This document shows positions 12,856 to 23,331 of a stretch of 64,000 nt of DNA, one piece after another (position 1 is the stretch's first letter; each line of letters opens with the position of its first letter). The notes beneath the pieces are model-generated. The model ran no database searches. It saw only the letters and a list, made by a program, of their open reading frames with translations, and was not told where the DNA came from. This stretch comes from Calcarisporiella thermophila CBS 279.70 (Eukaryota; Calcarisporiellomycota), in the NCBI RefSeq assembly GCF_041956535.1, contig NW_027192197.1, forward strand, positions 383,829 to 447,828, given 5' to 3'. Both the position numbers and the translations under genes were made by a program.

Positions 12856-15481
12856 TTAAAATATACCTGGTATATATTTGCGAAAAAATATCCCTGTATT
12901 GACCAAATGACAATCAAATGTTATCCGGGTATAATGAAATGATCGGAGATTAGCAACATGTTAGGAGCCAGGTGTAATTTCCAAGATGTGAAAAACCCTT
13001 GGTCTTTTTAATAGATTATGCTACGGTAATTAGGTGATTTGTCTTTGATAACAGTAGTAACTCACTTATCAATGATAAAAAAAGGTTCATTTTCAGCGGT
13101 GCCAAGCTTGACTTTTTTTGCACTGATGTATCTTACATTTATTTTTTTTTTGTATTTTCTGCATCTCAGATGTCGAGTTGACATCATACATAGTTTTTGT
13201 ATGAAGAATTTATTTTATTCTATAATTTAACCCCAGTCTAGAAGTGAATTTATTAAAATGTAATAATTGCCGACTTTATTCTACAGTTTTTTTCCAGGTT
13301 ATGCGGCAGATATAAAGCTCACAGCTTATGCTTGTCGATGAATCAGACGGCGGTATCTGCTGGGTAACTGGAGAACAGATTCAAATGGATATGGCACATT
13401 GCTTTGGTATAGCAGTGCAATGTTAAATTAAAAAATATTTTTGGCTATTTTGATGTATCTTGTGGCCAAATTGCATTAGGAACTCAAAAGAGGTGCAGTT
13501 ACATTATTGCTAAAACAAATAACAAGCACCTCTGCAGCGATAATCTCGGTTAGGACTGAATGCAAGAATGAAGCACTGATCTATTCAAAGAAGATTTCAT
13601 TATATTATCTTTTTCACAAGAGGTGACTCCAGTAACTTATAAGTATTACGTAGTGCTGATTCAAAATCAGCGACTAAACAAGGGATATTCTAATATGCAC
13701 ATTAGTCATGAAAACCGTGATATATTTGAATTGCCCATAGACATTTGATATGAAGATTTAACTTCAGTAGAGTGTGAAACCAAGTTCCTGTTGCATGGGG
13801 AAGAGGGTTTAGATTAATTTATATTAATTTAGATTAATTATCAAGTGCAATATTTATTAATCTTTGTTAATGGACTCCTAAAACAATGCCAAATACTTAA
13901 CAGATTCTCTCAAATATTAACAAACGAAAATACATGTAAGTACTTTTGAGAATAAAGCGCTTTGTCCTTGAAATTACTTCTACACATAATTATTCACGAT
14001 TAGTTTCTTCTGTTTAGGTATGATACTTTGGTTAAAAGTAGTGGTAAATTCGAATTCGTCTTTTGTAACCAAATGAAAATATTAGTCATCGTGGTGTATA
14101 TCATGTGTGAAGAATTATCATCAATTTAGAACCAAGCAAAATACATCGTAAAGCAAAATGTTTTAACTCTACAAAAATACTTTAGATGGTAGAATTCTCG
14201 GAAATTGGTCTCTAGTTCACGGATAAACTTCAATTTAACTATAGCATAAGAGAATTTTATCTCTAGAATTTCTGTTTATTCTGGGAGAGAGCTCCTCCAT
14301 TCTACTCAGAATCCCCTTCATTGACCATCTTTTCGCGCCCGTATTTTTGTCCACTTACGGAACAATTTGAAAAAGGATAAAACTTAAAGAATACGATCGA
14401 TATCCCTCCTAGGAAAACATTGGGCGCGAATCTAAGTCTACTTAGTCTAATTTACTCTCTTTTAAGCTTAAGTTTTACAAGAGTATCTACAGATATAATC
14501 GACTTTACAATCCGAGTCTGTAGGATTGCGTGTTTGAGATTTATCCAGGTAAACCATCAAAAAAAGTTTACAGTCACTGTCAAGCTCAGCACATGATGAC
14601 TAGATCATTCATCCTTAGTTCTAAATCTTCTAGAAGCGATATCTAATATACATTATGTCCCCCTTCACAGACCCCGGTGCTACTGTCAAGGACAATCTTA
14701 ATCATCAAGATCTGTCGACACTACCAAATATCACTAAATCTAATAGCTGTAAAAAGAGAATAGGTGCTTGCCATCTCAGTTTAAAGTACCTGTTAGGGTC
14801 GAAACAGGCGCTCAAGCGAACATAGTGTACTTCGATGGCATATTCTATAACATTATGTGAATGCAGTAAGAATCGCCCAACACTTTAGTCATCCCAGCTG
14901 AAACCGCAAGGGATCCGGGGGTGAACATATAGACCATAGCACACGCATTCTTCGTAAGAGCCTTACGGATCTTTGAAAGTGATTCAGTTATCACCGAATT
15001 CTAGATAAACTTCGGGCAAACCTCCAGAGATGCGAGCCTATCTTTGTATAATACAAAAAAAAATTTCAAGGCGGAGACTGACAAATATTCACGCCCATAC
15101 ACGATACTATAACCAGCCATATACATAAGTTCGAATAGCAATCGTGATGGGCGACCATGAATAGAAGAATATACCTTAAAGCGAGATATATTTTTAAAAA
15201 TCAATGAAGAGCCCGAAAGGGAATAATGAACAATTGTTTAGGCTTTGTAGGCAAATAAAACCAGAGTAGAAACAATATTTGTGATGTTGAAAATTCATAT
15301 TCCAAAGCATTATTAGAAGTTAGAGTATCTGAAAAATATGAAAGAAACAATACTTTATTGAACTAGAAATTCAATTCCGCAAAATAGGCTTAAATGGGAA
15401 ATTGTACATATAATCAAGAAATTAATTTATTCACTTATACTATGTTATGAATGTCAAATTTCATCTTACATTCGCCGTCAG

Positions 15482-16057
15482 CTATAGAGCTTTAGTTGGT
15501 TTGGCTCCTGCACTAATGGATGCGCCAGGTTTCCCGAGAGCGGCAACACCACCACCAGCACCGCCAATGCCAATAGCACCGCCGGCATCGCCAGTACCAC
15601 CAGTACCACCAGTACCACCAGCACCACCAGCACCAGCTGGAGGAGTAGCAGCAACTGCGCCACCACCAAGGGTAACAGTAGGTGCTGTAACCGTTCGGGT
15701 AACCGTTCTTCTGCGAGTTGGTGTAGATGCGGGAGTAATAGTCTGTGTTTCGGTGACAAACTCCTCTACTGGCTTTACTTCTCCACCTCCTGAGCCGGAA
15801 CCTTGACCTCCGCCTGCGCCTGCGCCAGCGCCAGCTCCCGCGCCTCCGCCCGAGCCATATCCATATGCGCCATCAGTGGGAGGAGGTGGTGGCGGTGGAG
15901 GTGGAGGCGGTGGGGGTGGGGGGGGTGGAGGCTGTCCACCTCCTAAACCAAGTAATTGTGCAATCAAACCTATAGTACGCTTTTCGCGAACAGGCACCGC
16001 TACAGTGGCGATAATGAGTGCCAGGATTGTTGGAAAGAGAAGAGCAAATATTTTCAT
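15482..16057 (-). CDS. Small secreted Kex2-site/polyproline protein, paralogue 1 (Gly-rich)
   Basis: One exon, 191 residues, no cysteine. Residues 1-20 are a signal peptide (MKIFALLFPTILALIIATVA), followed by VPVREKR, a K-R dibasic site expected to be cut by Kex2. The mature chain starts TIGLIAQLLGLGGG, then an uninterrupted run of about 18 prolines, a Gly/Ala/Ser-rich stretch, and TRRRTVTRTVTAPTVTLG, which resembles the C-terminal Thr/Val motif of its paralogues. Unlike them it continues with a Gly/Ala-rich tail of about 60 residues. Proline codons are mixed, so the run is not a simple triplet expansion. A TATATATA stretch lies about 146-154 nt upstream of the ATG. I do not recognise the family; wall protein, secreted peptide precursor or host-directed factor are all possible. 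Confidence 0.8.
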   Translation of the reverse strand: MKIFALLFPTILALIIATVAVPVREKRTIGLIAQLLGLGGGQPPPPPPPPPPPPPPPPPPTDGAYGYGSGGGAGAGAGAGAGGGQGSGSGGGEVKPVEEFVTETQTITPASTPTRRRTVTRTVTAPTVTLGGGAVAATPPAGAGGAGGTGGTGGTGDAGGAIGIGGAGGGVAALGKPGASISAGAKPTKAL

Positions 16058-17014
16058 CTTGAAGAAGCTGGCGGTGAGAAATTAAGGGTTGCGTGTAAGA
16101 GAGATGTAAGGAACTGCTTAATGGATACTCCCGTAATTGCCCTTCACAAATAGATTATTGTAGATGGAAAACACCGAGATGAAATGAGGTAAAATTTGTA
16201 CGTATATATATGTCTGTGCCCGGATCATCTTTTGCGAAGACCATATTTGGAGCAACCCTAAGGTTTTTGGCATTACCCTAGTTTTTTAGCAACTCAGCCC
16301 TCGTTTGATTGCTAGTTTAACACTACTGACGGACGCTGTTGTCACTGGTGTCATATTTTGATCGATTTGGAAATGCCGATCCGAGTTCAAGCTAATGTAG
16401 TTGAAATTATAAGATGTAAAAAATATCAAAGATCCTTTTGTTTACTCTATCGTGATTTCTCAATGACCAACATTAAATTTGAATGAAGTTTTGCTTTCTT
16501 TGAAGAGATGATGAAGTTGCTCTGATAGTGAATTAAACCTAATAGTTGAACCTGGTCATTTCAGTTAGCTATCCACTATGATGTCAATTAAGTTGCTGTT
16601 TACGCCCCCCGTAATAATGAGGTTAGGTAAGTACGACTATTACGTTGAATTCCCTAAATGATATCGATAGATTCACTTGCGCCAAATGTCTTTATCCTGG
16701 TGGCATGTAGCTTCTAGTACTAATACATACCATCTCTGAATTTTATCGTTTTACCCAATAAAGAAATACTATCTGATATCGGGTTATACACCTGGATCCC
16801 TCAAGAGGGGCCATTTTTTAAAGTAGAATGGTGAAACCAAGGTATTTTGTATTATAAACGAAGGTTTCAAATAAAAATAATATGTATTTAATTAGGTGTA
16901 GAAATAAATCCCTTAAAATAAACATGAACTAATAAAGTACAATATAACGCAAAAGTATCAATTAGTTGGTTTAATTAACTTCTGTTTTTCTCGCGTTGCG
17001 TTGAACAAAAGTGC
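16058..17014. other. Intergenic region, promoter of paralogue 1
   Basis: About 950 nt between paralogues 1 and 2, both on the minus strand. It contains the TATA-like stretch at 16203-16211 and two ACCCTA repeats at about 16254-16283 on the plus strand. No coding exon was seen. Confidence 0.55.
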
Positions 17015-17350
17015 CTAGGAAGAAAGCGTAGTATATACCGTGATTGTTCTTCTGATGGTAGGTGTTTTTGGTGGCTGGATAACTACAGTATCCGTGATTA
17101 CTACTTCCGATGGGCCACCACCATAAGGAGGTCCATAAGGAGGTCCAACTGGAGGTCCAACTGGAGGTCCAACTGGAGGCCCAACTGGGGGTCCAACTGG
17201 AGGAGGTTGTGGAGGAGGAGCACCACCACCCATGAAGCCCTGTAGAAGTTGTGCTAACAGGCCAATAGTGCGTTTCTCACGAGAAGGTGCTGCTTGGGAC
17301 GTAGCGATGAGGACAGCAGCTGTGGAGAGAAAGAGAAAAGATATTTTCAT
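17015..17350 (-). CDS. Small secreted Kex2-site/polyproline protein, paralogue 2 (VGPP repeats)
   Basis: One exon, 111 residues, no cysteine. The start is the ATG at 17350, as the frame upstream has no other ATG. The signal peptide ends near SQA, then APSREKR gives a K-R site. The mature chain begins TIGLLAQLLQGFMGGG, nearly identical to paralogue 1. A rod of PPPQPPP and about five VGPP tetrapeptides leads to YGPPYGGGP. A linker (EVVITDTVVIQPPKTPT) precedes the C-terminal RRTITVYTTLSS, which matches paralogue 3. TATAAAAG lies at 17453-17460 on the minus strand, about 103-110 nt before the ATG, a good core promoter. Function unknown. Confidence 0.85.
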   Translation of the reverse strand: MKISFLFLSTAAVLIATSQAAPSREKRTIGLLAQLLQGFMGGGAPPPQPPPVGPPVGPPVGPPVGPPVGPPYGPPYGGGPSEVVITDTVVIQPPKTPTIRRTITVYTTLSS

Positions 17351-17897
17351 TTTGAATGAATGCAACGAAGATAAAAGCGATGCTCAGTGTATGAGAGAAA
17401 AGAAAGGATCAAGGAGAAAAAAATTAAACAGGTTAGATAACTCTGCGTTATCCTTTTATACACTTACTCTACCGCCTACTACCAAGCTATCTCAAGCGAC
17501 CCTTACACCTTTTAGTGTACCCTTGTTTCTTATAAGTAAAACCCTAGCTTTGTTTGTTTGGAGTTCTATTTTCGCCGTACAACCAGGTATTTTATACACA
17601 GTTTATTTGTTATACTCTGATTATCTCTAGTGTTCCGCCGGGAATAATAGATATAAACAGATCGAACTTGAAATTTGCCACTATTTGTGAAATATTTTTA
17701 TTAAATTCCCATGTATCCTTGTCAATATAGGAATTAAATTAATGTTTAACAAATTTAGATTTCCTTTTCGTTTATTGGGTAATACAGGGTAGGGTAGAAC
17801 TTGTCGACAACCATCTATAAAACTGTATATATGTTTTCATTATACTCGTCGAAAGAGAACTCGTACGATCTAGCGCTGTATGCTGCAAAGCTATAAG
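17351..17897. other. Intergenic region, promoter of paralogue 2
   Basis: About 550 nt between paralogue 2 and the 3' end of the Sec14-like gene, both on the minus strand. Apart from the TATA box described below nothing was identified. Confidence 0.55.
17453..17460 (-). promoter_or_regulatory. TATA box of paralogue 2
   Basis: TATAAAAG on the minus strand about 103-110 nt upstream of the ATG at 17350. The same octamer stands at a similar distance before paralogue 3. Confidence 0.6.
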
Positions 17898-18938
17898 TTA
17901 TTTTTCGATGCATCGCGGCTCCTGAGTTGTGCTCAATAGCGTACGCCAATAGTCGTCAAATTTAAACTCATAATCTAGTTTTCCACCGAAATCTGCTTCT
18001 AGTTGTTCAGCCGGGATGTAGTGAAGGAGATTTGCCCAATCTCCTTTCTCTTGGTTTGGCTGGACATTATTCTGTGTCTTTAGATCTACAAAGCGAATCT
18101 TACTTCTAGTAACCGGGTCAATAAACGGAGATATAAGTTTCCAGAAAGTCCAAAAGAACCATGGGGCTAAGGATGTGATATGAAATATTGTTTACTAGAG
18201 CTGATCCTTTTTTTACGCTTAAAACTTACTATTGACTAGGAAAGCTCTCCCAAGTCGCTCGGGATAATGATTCCCAAGGACCGTCAGAAATTCTTTAGCT
18301 ATTCCGAGACCAGGGTTTGTGCGGGTCGAAGATCCCGCAAAGTCTACAACAATTACCATCTTTTCGACATTCTCAGGCATCAGCCGTATGGCTCTCTCAA
18401 GCAAAAACACAACATTGCGAATATGACGCCGAGATGGCTTAGTATTCTCATTCCTCGGCTTCATGTATATTACTGGACTACCTTGGCTATCGAAACCATT
18501 GAGGTAGATTTTGCCCGTGTAGCACTAATTAAAACGGTAATTCATTTCAGTAAAAATCATTAGTAATGAGAATGTAATATGGAAGACTACTTCTTCTTCA
18601 ATTTCCTGTGGATCGATCAAATGTGGTCCGTAGGAGCGTCGCCATTTGAGTGTTTCTTCAATCCTCTCTCGTGCGTCGGAGTAATTCCATTTGCAAGCCC
18701 GCAAATACCTTAATAGACATGCATCACTGCACCAGGAAATCTCTGAAGTGCGCACTTTATCATCAGAAGAAAAAATTGAACTCGATTCCAGAAAATCTTC
18801 TCGTAGTCTCTCTAAAATTTTTTTTTTATCAGAATCAATTGCGGGAGGGGGGACATTAGTAATGTCAGCTGGGGGGACAAGTTGAGGAATTGTAGTTGGA
18901 AGAGACGAGGATGTTTGAGAACGAGCCGAAGGAGCCAT
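17898..18938 (-). CDS. Sec14-like CRAL-TRIO lipid-binding protein
   Basis: Exons (minus strand): 18938..18591, 18524..18230, 18166..17898; 303 residues. Sec14-type proteins carry phosphatidylinositol or other lipids between membranes. After a Ser/Thr/Pro-rich N-terminus, the CRAL-TRIO N-domain shows CLLRYLRACKWNYSDARERI and EETLKWRRSYGP. The lipid pocket domain has TGKIYLNGFDSQGSPVIYMKPRNEN, EKMVIVVDFAGSS, HYPERLGRAFLVN and PWFFWTFWKLISPFIDP. The terminal lobe has IPAEQLEADFGGKLDYEF. An in-frame ATG at 19046 would add 36 mostly hydrophobic residues, a possible membrane anchor; I chose 18938 because family members start just before such a Ser-rich leader. The gene is inserted between secreted paralogues 2 and 3. 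Confidence 0.92.
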
Positions 18939-19730
18939 TGAAATAGTACGGCGATTAAAAGGGAACACAGAAGAATTGAAATATAAAAGATAAAATGACA
19001 CGATGAACGTGCGATGACAACAAAGGGTGAAGTAACGGTTGTTCATATATCGGGTGTGTCATTGTTTTTCTTAACCAATAAATAAAATCTCGATTTATAT
19101 TGTGTGGCTGAGCAGATTCAGAGAGAAGAGAATCATCATATCAAACTGTCATTTTCGTTTATACTCTATAATTGTTTAATCTATATATTAATTTTAATCA
19201 ATATTTTTCGGATAATTTTACGGCCATACAGTATATAACTTATCTCTTTTTCAACTCTTTCATGTTCCATTTTAAAAAATAAAGTCGTGGTATTCTCTTA
19301 TTAATAATATGTATTATGATCTATAGGTTTCCAATACCACTTTTATTTGACCCATAACGGAACAGTTCAAGCAGTTTGGTGCATAACGATCGTCAATTAT
19401 AAATAACTGTCTAGAGGTTGGTGGAAAAAGAATATTGAACCATTCCACACGGTTTTGCATACTGTAAGGAAAATAAGTTCTAATTGGAATACACGAATTT
19501 TGTAATTTGCGAGATTATATTAGAAAGTATCACAAACAATTGGAGAAGCACTTTGGAGCAAAGCTCATTGATATACCGTGATAGTATTATTAATTAATTA
19601 GTTGATTCTTATAATTTATTAGTATTTCTTATACACTAAGTAACTAGGGCACATACAAAATAAAGCTGCTATCCTCCTAATGCACGAGAAAAATAGCGCT
19701 TTTAACTTAAAAGGACCGTTGATCTGACGT
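18939..19730. other. Intergenic region upstream of the Sec14-like gene
   Basis: About 790 nt of AT-rich DNA holding the Sec14-like promoter and the 3' flank of paralogue 3. The first 108 nt could be coding if the upstream ATG at 19046 is used. No other feature was seen. Confidence 0.5.
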
Positions 19731-20012
19731 TTACATGCCGAGAGTTGTGTAAACAGTAACGTGCCTAGTGACAACTGGTCGGTCGGGATAAGGGTTGGGA
19801 TTATAAGGGTCAGGAGGATAAGGCTTAGGAGGATAAGGATCGACCGGAGGGGGAGGAGGAGGAGGCGGAGGAGGAGGAGGGGGTGGATAGATTCCACCGC
19901 CGAGCAAGCTCAAGAGCAAGCCAAGGGTACGCTTTTCATGATGCAGCGGTTCGGCTTGAGAAGTGGCGGCAAGGAAAAGAGCAGTGGTAAGGAAAAGCCC
20001 GGTGATCCTCAT
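19731..20012 (-). CDS. Small secreted Kex2-site/polyproline protein, paralogue 3 (PYPP repeats)
   Basis: One exon, 93 residues, no cysteine. The signal peptide (MRITGLFLTTALFLAATSQA) is followed by EPLHHEKR with a K-R site. The mature N-terminus is TLGLLLSLLGGGIY. A run of 14 prolines leads into Tyr-Pro-rich repeats (PYPPKPYPPDPYNPNPYP), then RPVVTRHVTVYTTLGM. The final VTVYTTL is shared with paralogue 2 (ITVYTTL). TATAAAAG on the minus strand at 20126-20133 lies about 114-121 nt before the ATG. Tyrosines spaced in a Pro-rich rod could permit oxidative cross-linking in the wall, as in plant extensins; this is inference only. Confidence 0.85.
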   Translation of the reverse strand: MRITGLFLTTALFLAATSQAEPLHHEKRTLGLLLSLLGGGIYPPPPPPPPPPPPPPVDPYPPKPYPPDPYNPNPYPDRPVVTRHVTVYTTLGM

Positions 20013-21152
20013 TATAGTTTAAAGTAATCGAAAGGATTGTAGTTGGGTAGGAATGAGCGTGGGATTAGAGAGAAAAAATTATTGTGGAGTGGTGGTGGAC
20101 TGCAGAGTTGCTGAAAATCTGCATTCTTTTATACTTTTCTCTTCACATACTCTGAAACAGCTCTTCTAGTCTCCATTAATTTGATTTCTTCAGAATCTAA
20201 TCTTGGTTTTTGTTTTACAGTTGGTCTTTGCCCCTTAATTATTTTTTTGGCAATTTCCCGCTGAGACCAAGAGGTGTTTCCGAGAAACTCGACAGCTGTT
20301 CAATCACTATAGTGGTTGGATTCAAAGTAGATCCGATCTGGCAATTTGCCACTCCGATAATTCGGTCAGTGCGGGAAGTCCGCTTGAGTAATCATTCGTG
20401 TTTATCTACATTTAAGTAAGAGGAAGAAACATAATTTGCCTAATTATTCAAGATGGAGTTGCCAAACGCGAAGGTATTGTTCTAACGTAAGTAAAAATCA
20501 GTAGTTTTAGTGACTATATTTTATATATTTTCCAGTGAGAAGGGCGACTATTCAACTTTAAACTAGATGCAGCGCAAAAAAGGTTTTGATATTGACAGAA
20601 AAAAAACAAAGCGTGGTCAATGAGAAATGGACCCTTGCGGCAATTTAAGAGAGCCCAGCAAAACGCCTCTAATTAGAAAACTCTGAGACAGTAAATTGGT
20701 TTAAGCGTTTCAGTGTGCGCAAAGTTACTCACGGTCTCAAGCATGAACCAATGCACTGTTTATGGTAATTTTATTCCTACAAAGACCGAAGACTATGCCT
20801 AATGCTCAGTGCTAAAGGGTGTATACGAATATAGACAATTAAATCATTCGTATTCGTAATGTATATGCATATCGAATGAAATGATTTATAATTTCTAGAG
20901 TTTTACTACTAATCATTTAAGTTCCTAATCCTTTTCCCGAGTATCCTAAAGCCTCCTGCTACCGGATTTACATTTTACTTCTCCACACCATTACTTATTA
21001 AAACAGAATAAAAATTTATTTAATGATTTAGTATTGCTTTCGACTATAATAGCTATGGACATGGGATATAATGAAGAGGGAATGCCTCTTCGCATAAATT
21101 TAGTGCGTCGTGAATGTTTCTTATCAGTCGCGCTAGAAAACTTAAGCTACGT
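20013..21152. other. Intergenic region, promoter of paralogue 3
   Basis: About 1.1 kb between paralogues 3 and 4, both on the minus strand. Apart from the TATA box at 20126-20133 no gene or motif was identified. Confidence 0.55.
20126..20133 (-). promoter_or_regulatory. TATA box of paralogue 3
   Basis: TATAAAAG on the minus strand about 114-121 nt before the ATG at 20012, matching the element before paralogue 2. Confidence 0.6.
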
Positions 21153-21431
21153 TCAGAGAGCCGTAATTGTAACAGTAACGCGTCTGGTGACAGGTCCTCC
21201 TCCTCCTCCATATCCGCCGTATCCGTAGCCGGGTCCAGGACCGACATCAATGGGAGGTTGAACTGGTATTGGCTGCGGTGGAGGAGGTGGAGGAGGTGGC
21301 GGAGGTTGACCCCCCATAAATCCTGAAAGAAATGGAAGGAGCAATTCAAGAGTTCGTTTTTGACGGGCCGGGGCGGCTTGAGATACGGTAAGAAGAGCGA
21401 AAGTGGAAAGCAAAAGAACAAGAGCTTTCAT
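21153..21431 (-). CDS. Small secreted Kex2-site/polyproline protein, paralogue 4
   Basis: One exon, 92 residues, no cysteine. The signal peptide ends near SQA, followed by APARQKR with a K-R site. The mature chain starts TLELLLPFLSGFMGG; GFMGG is shared with paralogue 2. About ten prolines, then QPIPVQPPIDVGPGP, a Gly-Tyr stretch (GYGYGGYGGGGG) and the terminal VTRRVTVTITAL. The minus strand carries ATATAAAAAG at 21523-21532, about 92-101 nt before the ATG. Order of modules and the Kex2 site position are the same as in the other three copies, which supports real coding and a common ancestor. Function unknown. Confidence 0.85.
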   Translation of the reverse strand: MKALVLLLSTFALLTVSQAAPARQKRTLELLLPFLSGFMGGQPPPPPPPPPPQPIPVQPPIDVGPGPGYGYGGYGGGGGPVTRRVTVTITAL

Positions 21432-22900
21432 TTCGAATTGATTTCTGCTTAATAAGCCAAACTGATCTGGTTAGCGAAAAAAATTCAATAAAGTGATAAT
21501 TGGTAAACGCGCCAAGTACTGTCTTTTTATATCCTATTTGCCGTAACAGACAATCCCTTTTTTTTCAACGATGTATTACAAAAAAAGCGCTTTGCTTTAT
21601 TCAATACCCGGGGTTTTACATCCCTTGCGTAATTCTATGCGAGGCAAATTGATCATCCATCTTCATGATTAAATAGAGAGTGTTCTAGTTATGATCATGG
21701 ATGGAGGTGTTATGTGATATTATAGGTTAGGATCTTTCTAGTAGCAGTTTCAATCTTCAAAACATATCTCACCTTTGCCACTAAACTAACCTGGGAATTG
21801 CAAATAAGCCCCTGTAACTGAATAGCCATAGTGAAATTTTAAAATAACAATATATTTGAAACTTTTCATGTTAATACTTAATTGATTACTGTTATTGTTA
21901 AAAGTCGTTTATTACAGATTGCACAAGCATTGTACAATGGAGTAAAAAAGTAGGTCGCAATTGTGCACTTTTAAGGTCCCGAAGAATGGGCACGGCTATT
22001 ACAGTTTATTTTTATTTCCACTTGAGATCGACCAACGCTGAACCCTAGAGCTAGAAATAACGAAAGACTTAATTTGACTTTGTTTGTTTGTAAATTTTTG
22101 GGGATTTTCATTTATCTAGGGGCTGATATGAGCAAGAATTTTGTTTATACTCTTCAGTGATCTACATGAGAAGCAATACTGAAAATTTTCTTTAGTATGC
22201 TATTATATACCATCAGCTATCTCCGCTTATGAAAATACGAAAATAAACGTTGTAAAATATCATAATTTTCTTTTTATACAAAACGTGTTAGATCCATGAA
22301 AAGGATATTTAGGGGGAACATGCGGAAAAGTACCCTATGTTAAATATTTATACTTTTATTGGAAAAAGGGTTAAATACCACATTAACTGAAAGCTCTTTA
22401 AGTTTAAGTCAGGGATATACATAAAGTGTTTATTTCGAATTAATGTATTCAATATCCCTTTTGAATTATAAATTTTTTCTCACATATTTAGTTTGTTGGT
22501 TTATAACTTAGGAGTGGCATAGTACATTTTCTCACAGTTATTATCATATTAAAGTAATATTCTCAGGTGATCAAGCTAAAAAATTTAGGGGTGGGAAACT
22601 ACCTACATGATTATCCATTTGTCCCAGCGTTAGCATATCGAACACCTGTATATCTATTGTGTATATTGTCGTGAGTATATCAGTTTCGATTTTTGCATAA
22701 TCATATCTGGATTGTTCGAAGCCTAGGAGAAGCATCTCAGTATCCGTCAATAGTTATACGAAAACCCCTGGGTATCCAGACAACACAGGAAAAAAATAAT
22801 CAAACACATGGAACTAGTTTGTATTAAAATTTTGATTAAATAATTTATTGGAGATTTTACATGGTTTACAGAATAGTAATTAGCTAAAGCGTTTTCGAAG
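21432..22900. other. AT-rich intergenic region
   Basis: About 1.5 kb between the start of secreted paralogue 4 and the 3' end of the RAMP4 gene. It contains the promoter of paralogue 4 (TATA at 21523-21532, AAAGCGCTTT at 21584-21593). I see no gene in it. Confidence 0.55.
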
Positions 22901-23331
22901 CTAAGCTAAATTCAACATTTGGAATAAAGCTAGAAAAATATGGGAAAATTAGAAATCTCGGCTCGATCCAAGGATGGTAGAATACATTTATAAATGACTC
23001 ACCGCTACCCACTGTGATGACAAGCAAGAAGCCAATTACCCACATGCTGACCGCAGGGTGATGTGATGACTTTTCCTCTTCTTCTTCCTAAAATATTACC
23101 AGTTTAAACATATTATCAAATAATTGCATGGAAATAATCTTATAAATTTGACAATCAATATTCTTACCACTGCAGATGCTTTGGGAATACGATGCTGGAT
23201 AGCACGAGATTGATAGAGTTGGTTCTTTTTACGAAGTACAGGGGTGCTAGCCTTAAAATTGCAAAAATAAACGTTATTAAGTGGTCTCTAAACAGCACGA
23301 TTGAATCGTAGAAAGGAACAAGACATACCAT
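22901..23331 (-). CDS. YSY6: RAMP4/SERP1-family ER translocon-associated protein (Ysy6-like)
   Basis: Exons (minus strand): 23331..23329, 23251..23168, 23087..23003, 22929..22901; 66 residues. These proteins sit at the Sec61 translocon and protect nascent membrane proteins under ER stress. The sequence has a basic N-terminal half (ASTPVLRKKNQLYQSRAIQ), an acidic EEEEEK hinge and a single C-terminal helix VSMWVIGFLLVITVGSALFQ, the hallmark tail-anchored layout of the family at its usual length. The first exon is only the ATG, followed at once by GTATGT. The gene is divergent from DNMT2; the two starts are 191 bp apart, so they probably share a promoter region. It is too finely split to show as one open frame. 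Confidence 0.85.

Larger units (their letters stand above)
12549..15481. other. Long gene-poor AT-rich region with perfect palindromes
   Basis: Nearly 3 kb between the Kre9-like gene and the first small secreted protein gene (which ends at 15482). It contains two large perfect palindromes (listed separately) and an AAAGCGCTTT site at 13954. No gene with recognisable motif or good splice structure was seen. Confidence 0.55.

Noticed and set aside
15447-15806. Plus-strand open frame antisense to secreted paralogue 1, rich in Pro and Ala
   Set aside because: It is the mirror of the Gly-rich repeats on the minus strand. The minus-strand reading has a signal peptide and paralogues.
15482-21431. 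Reading the four secreted proteins as multi-copy peptide (RiPP or pheromone) precursors
   Set aside because: Each has only one dibasic site and no repeated core peptide between Kex2 sites, and no prenylation CaaX end, so the known precursor layouts do not fit.
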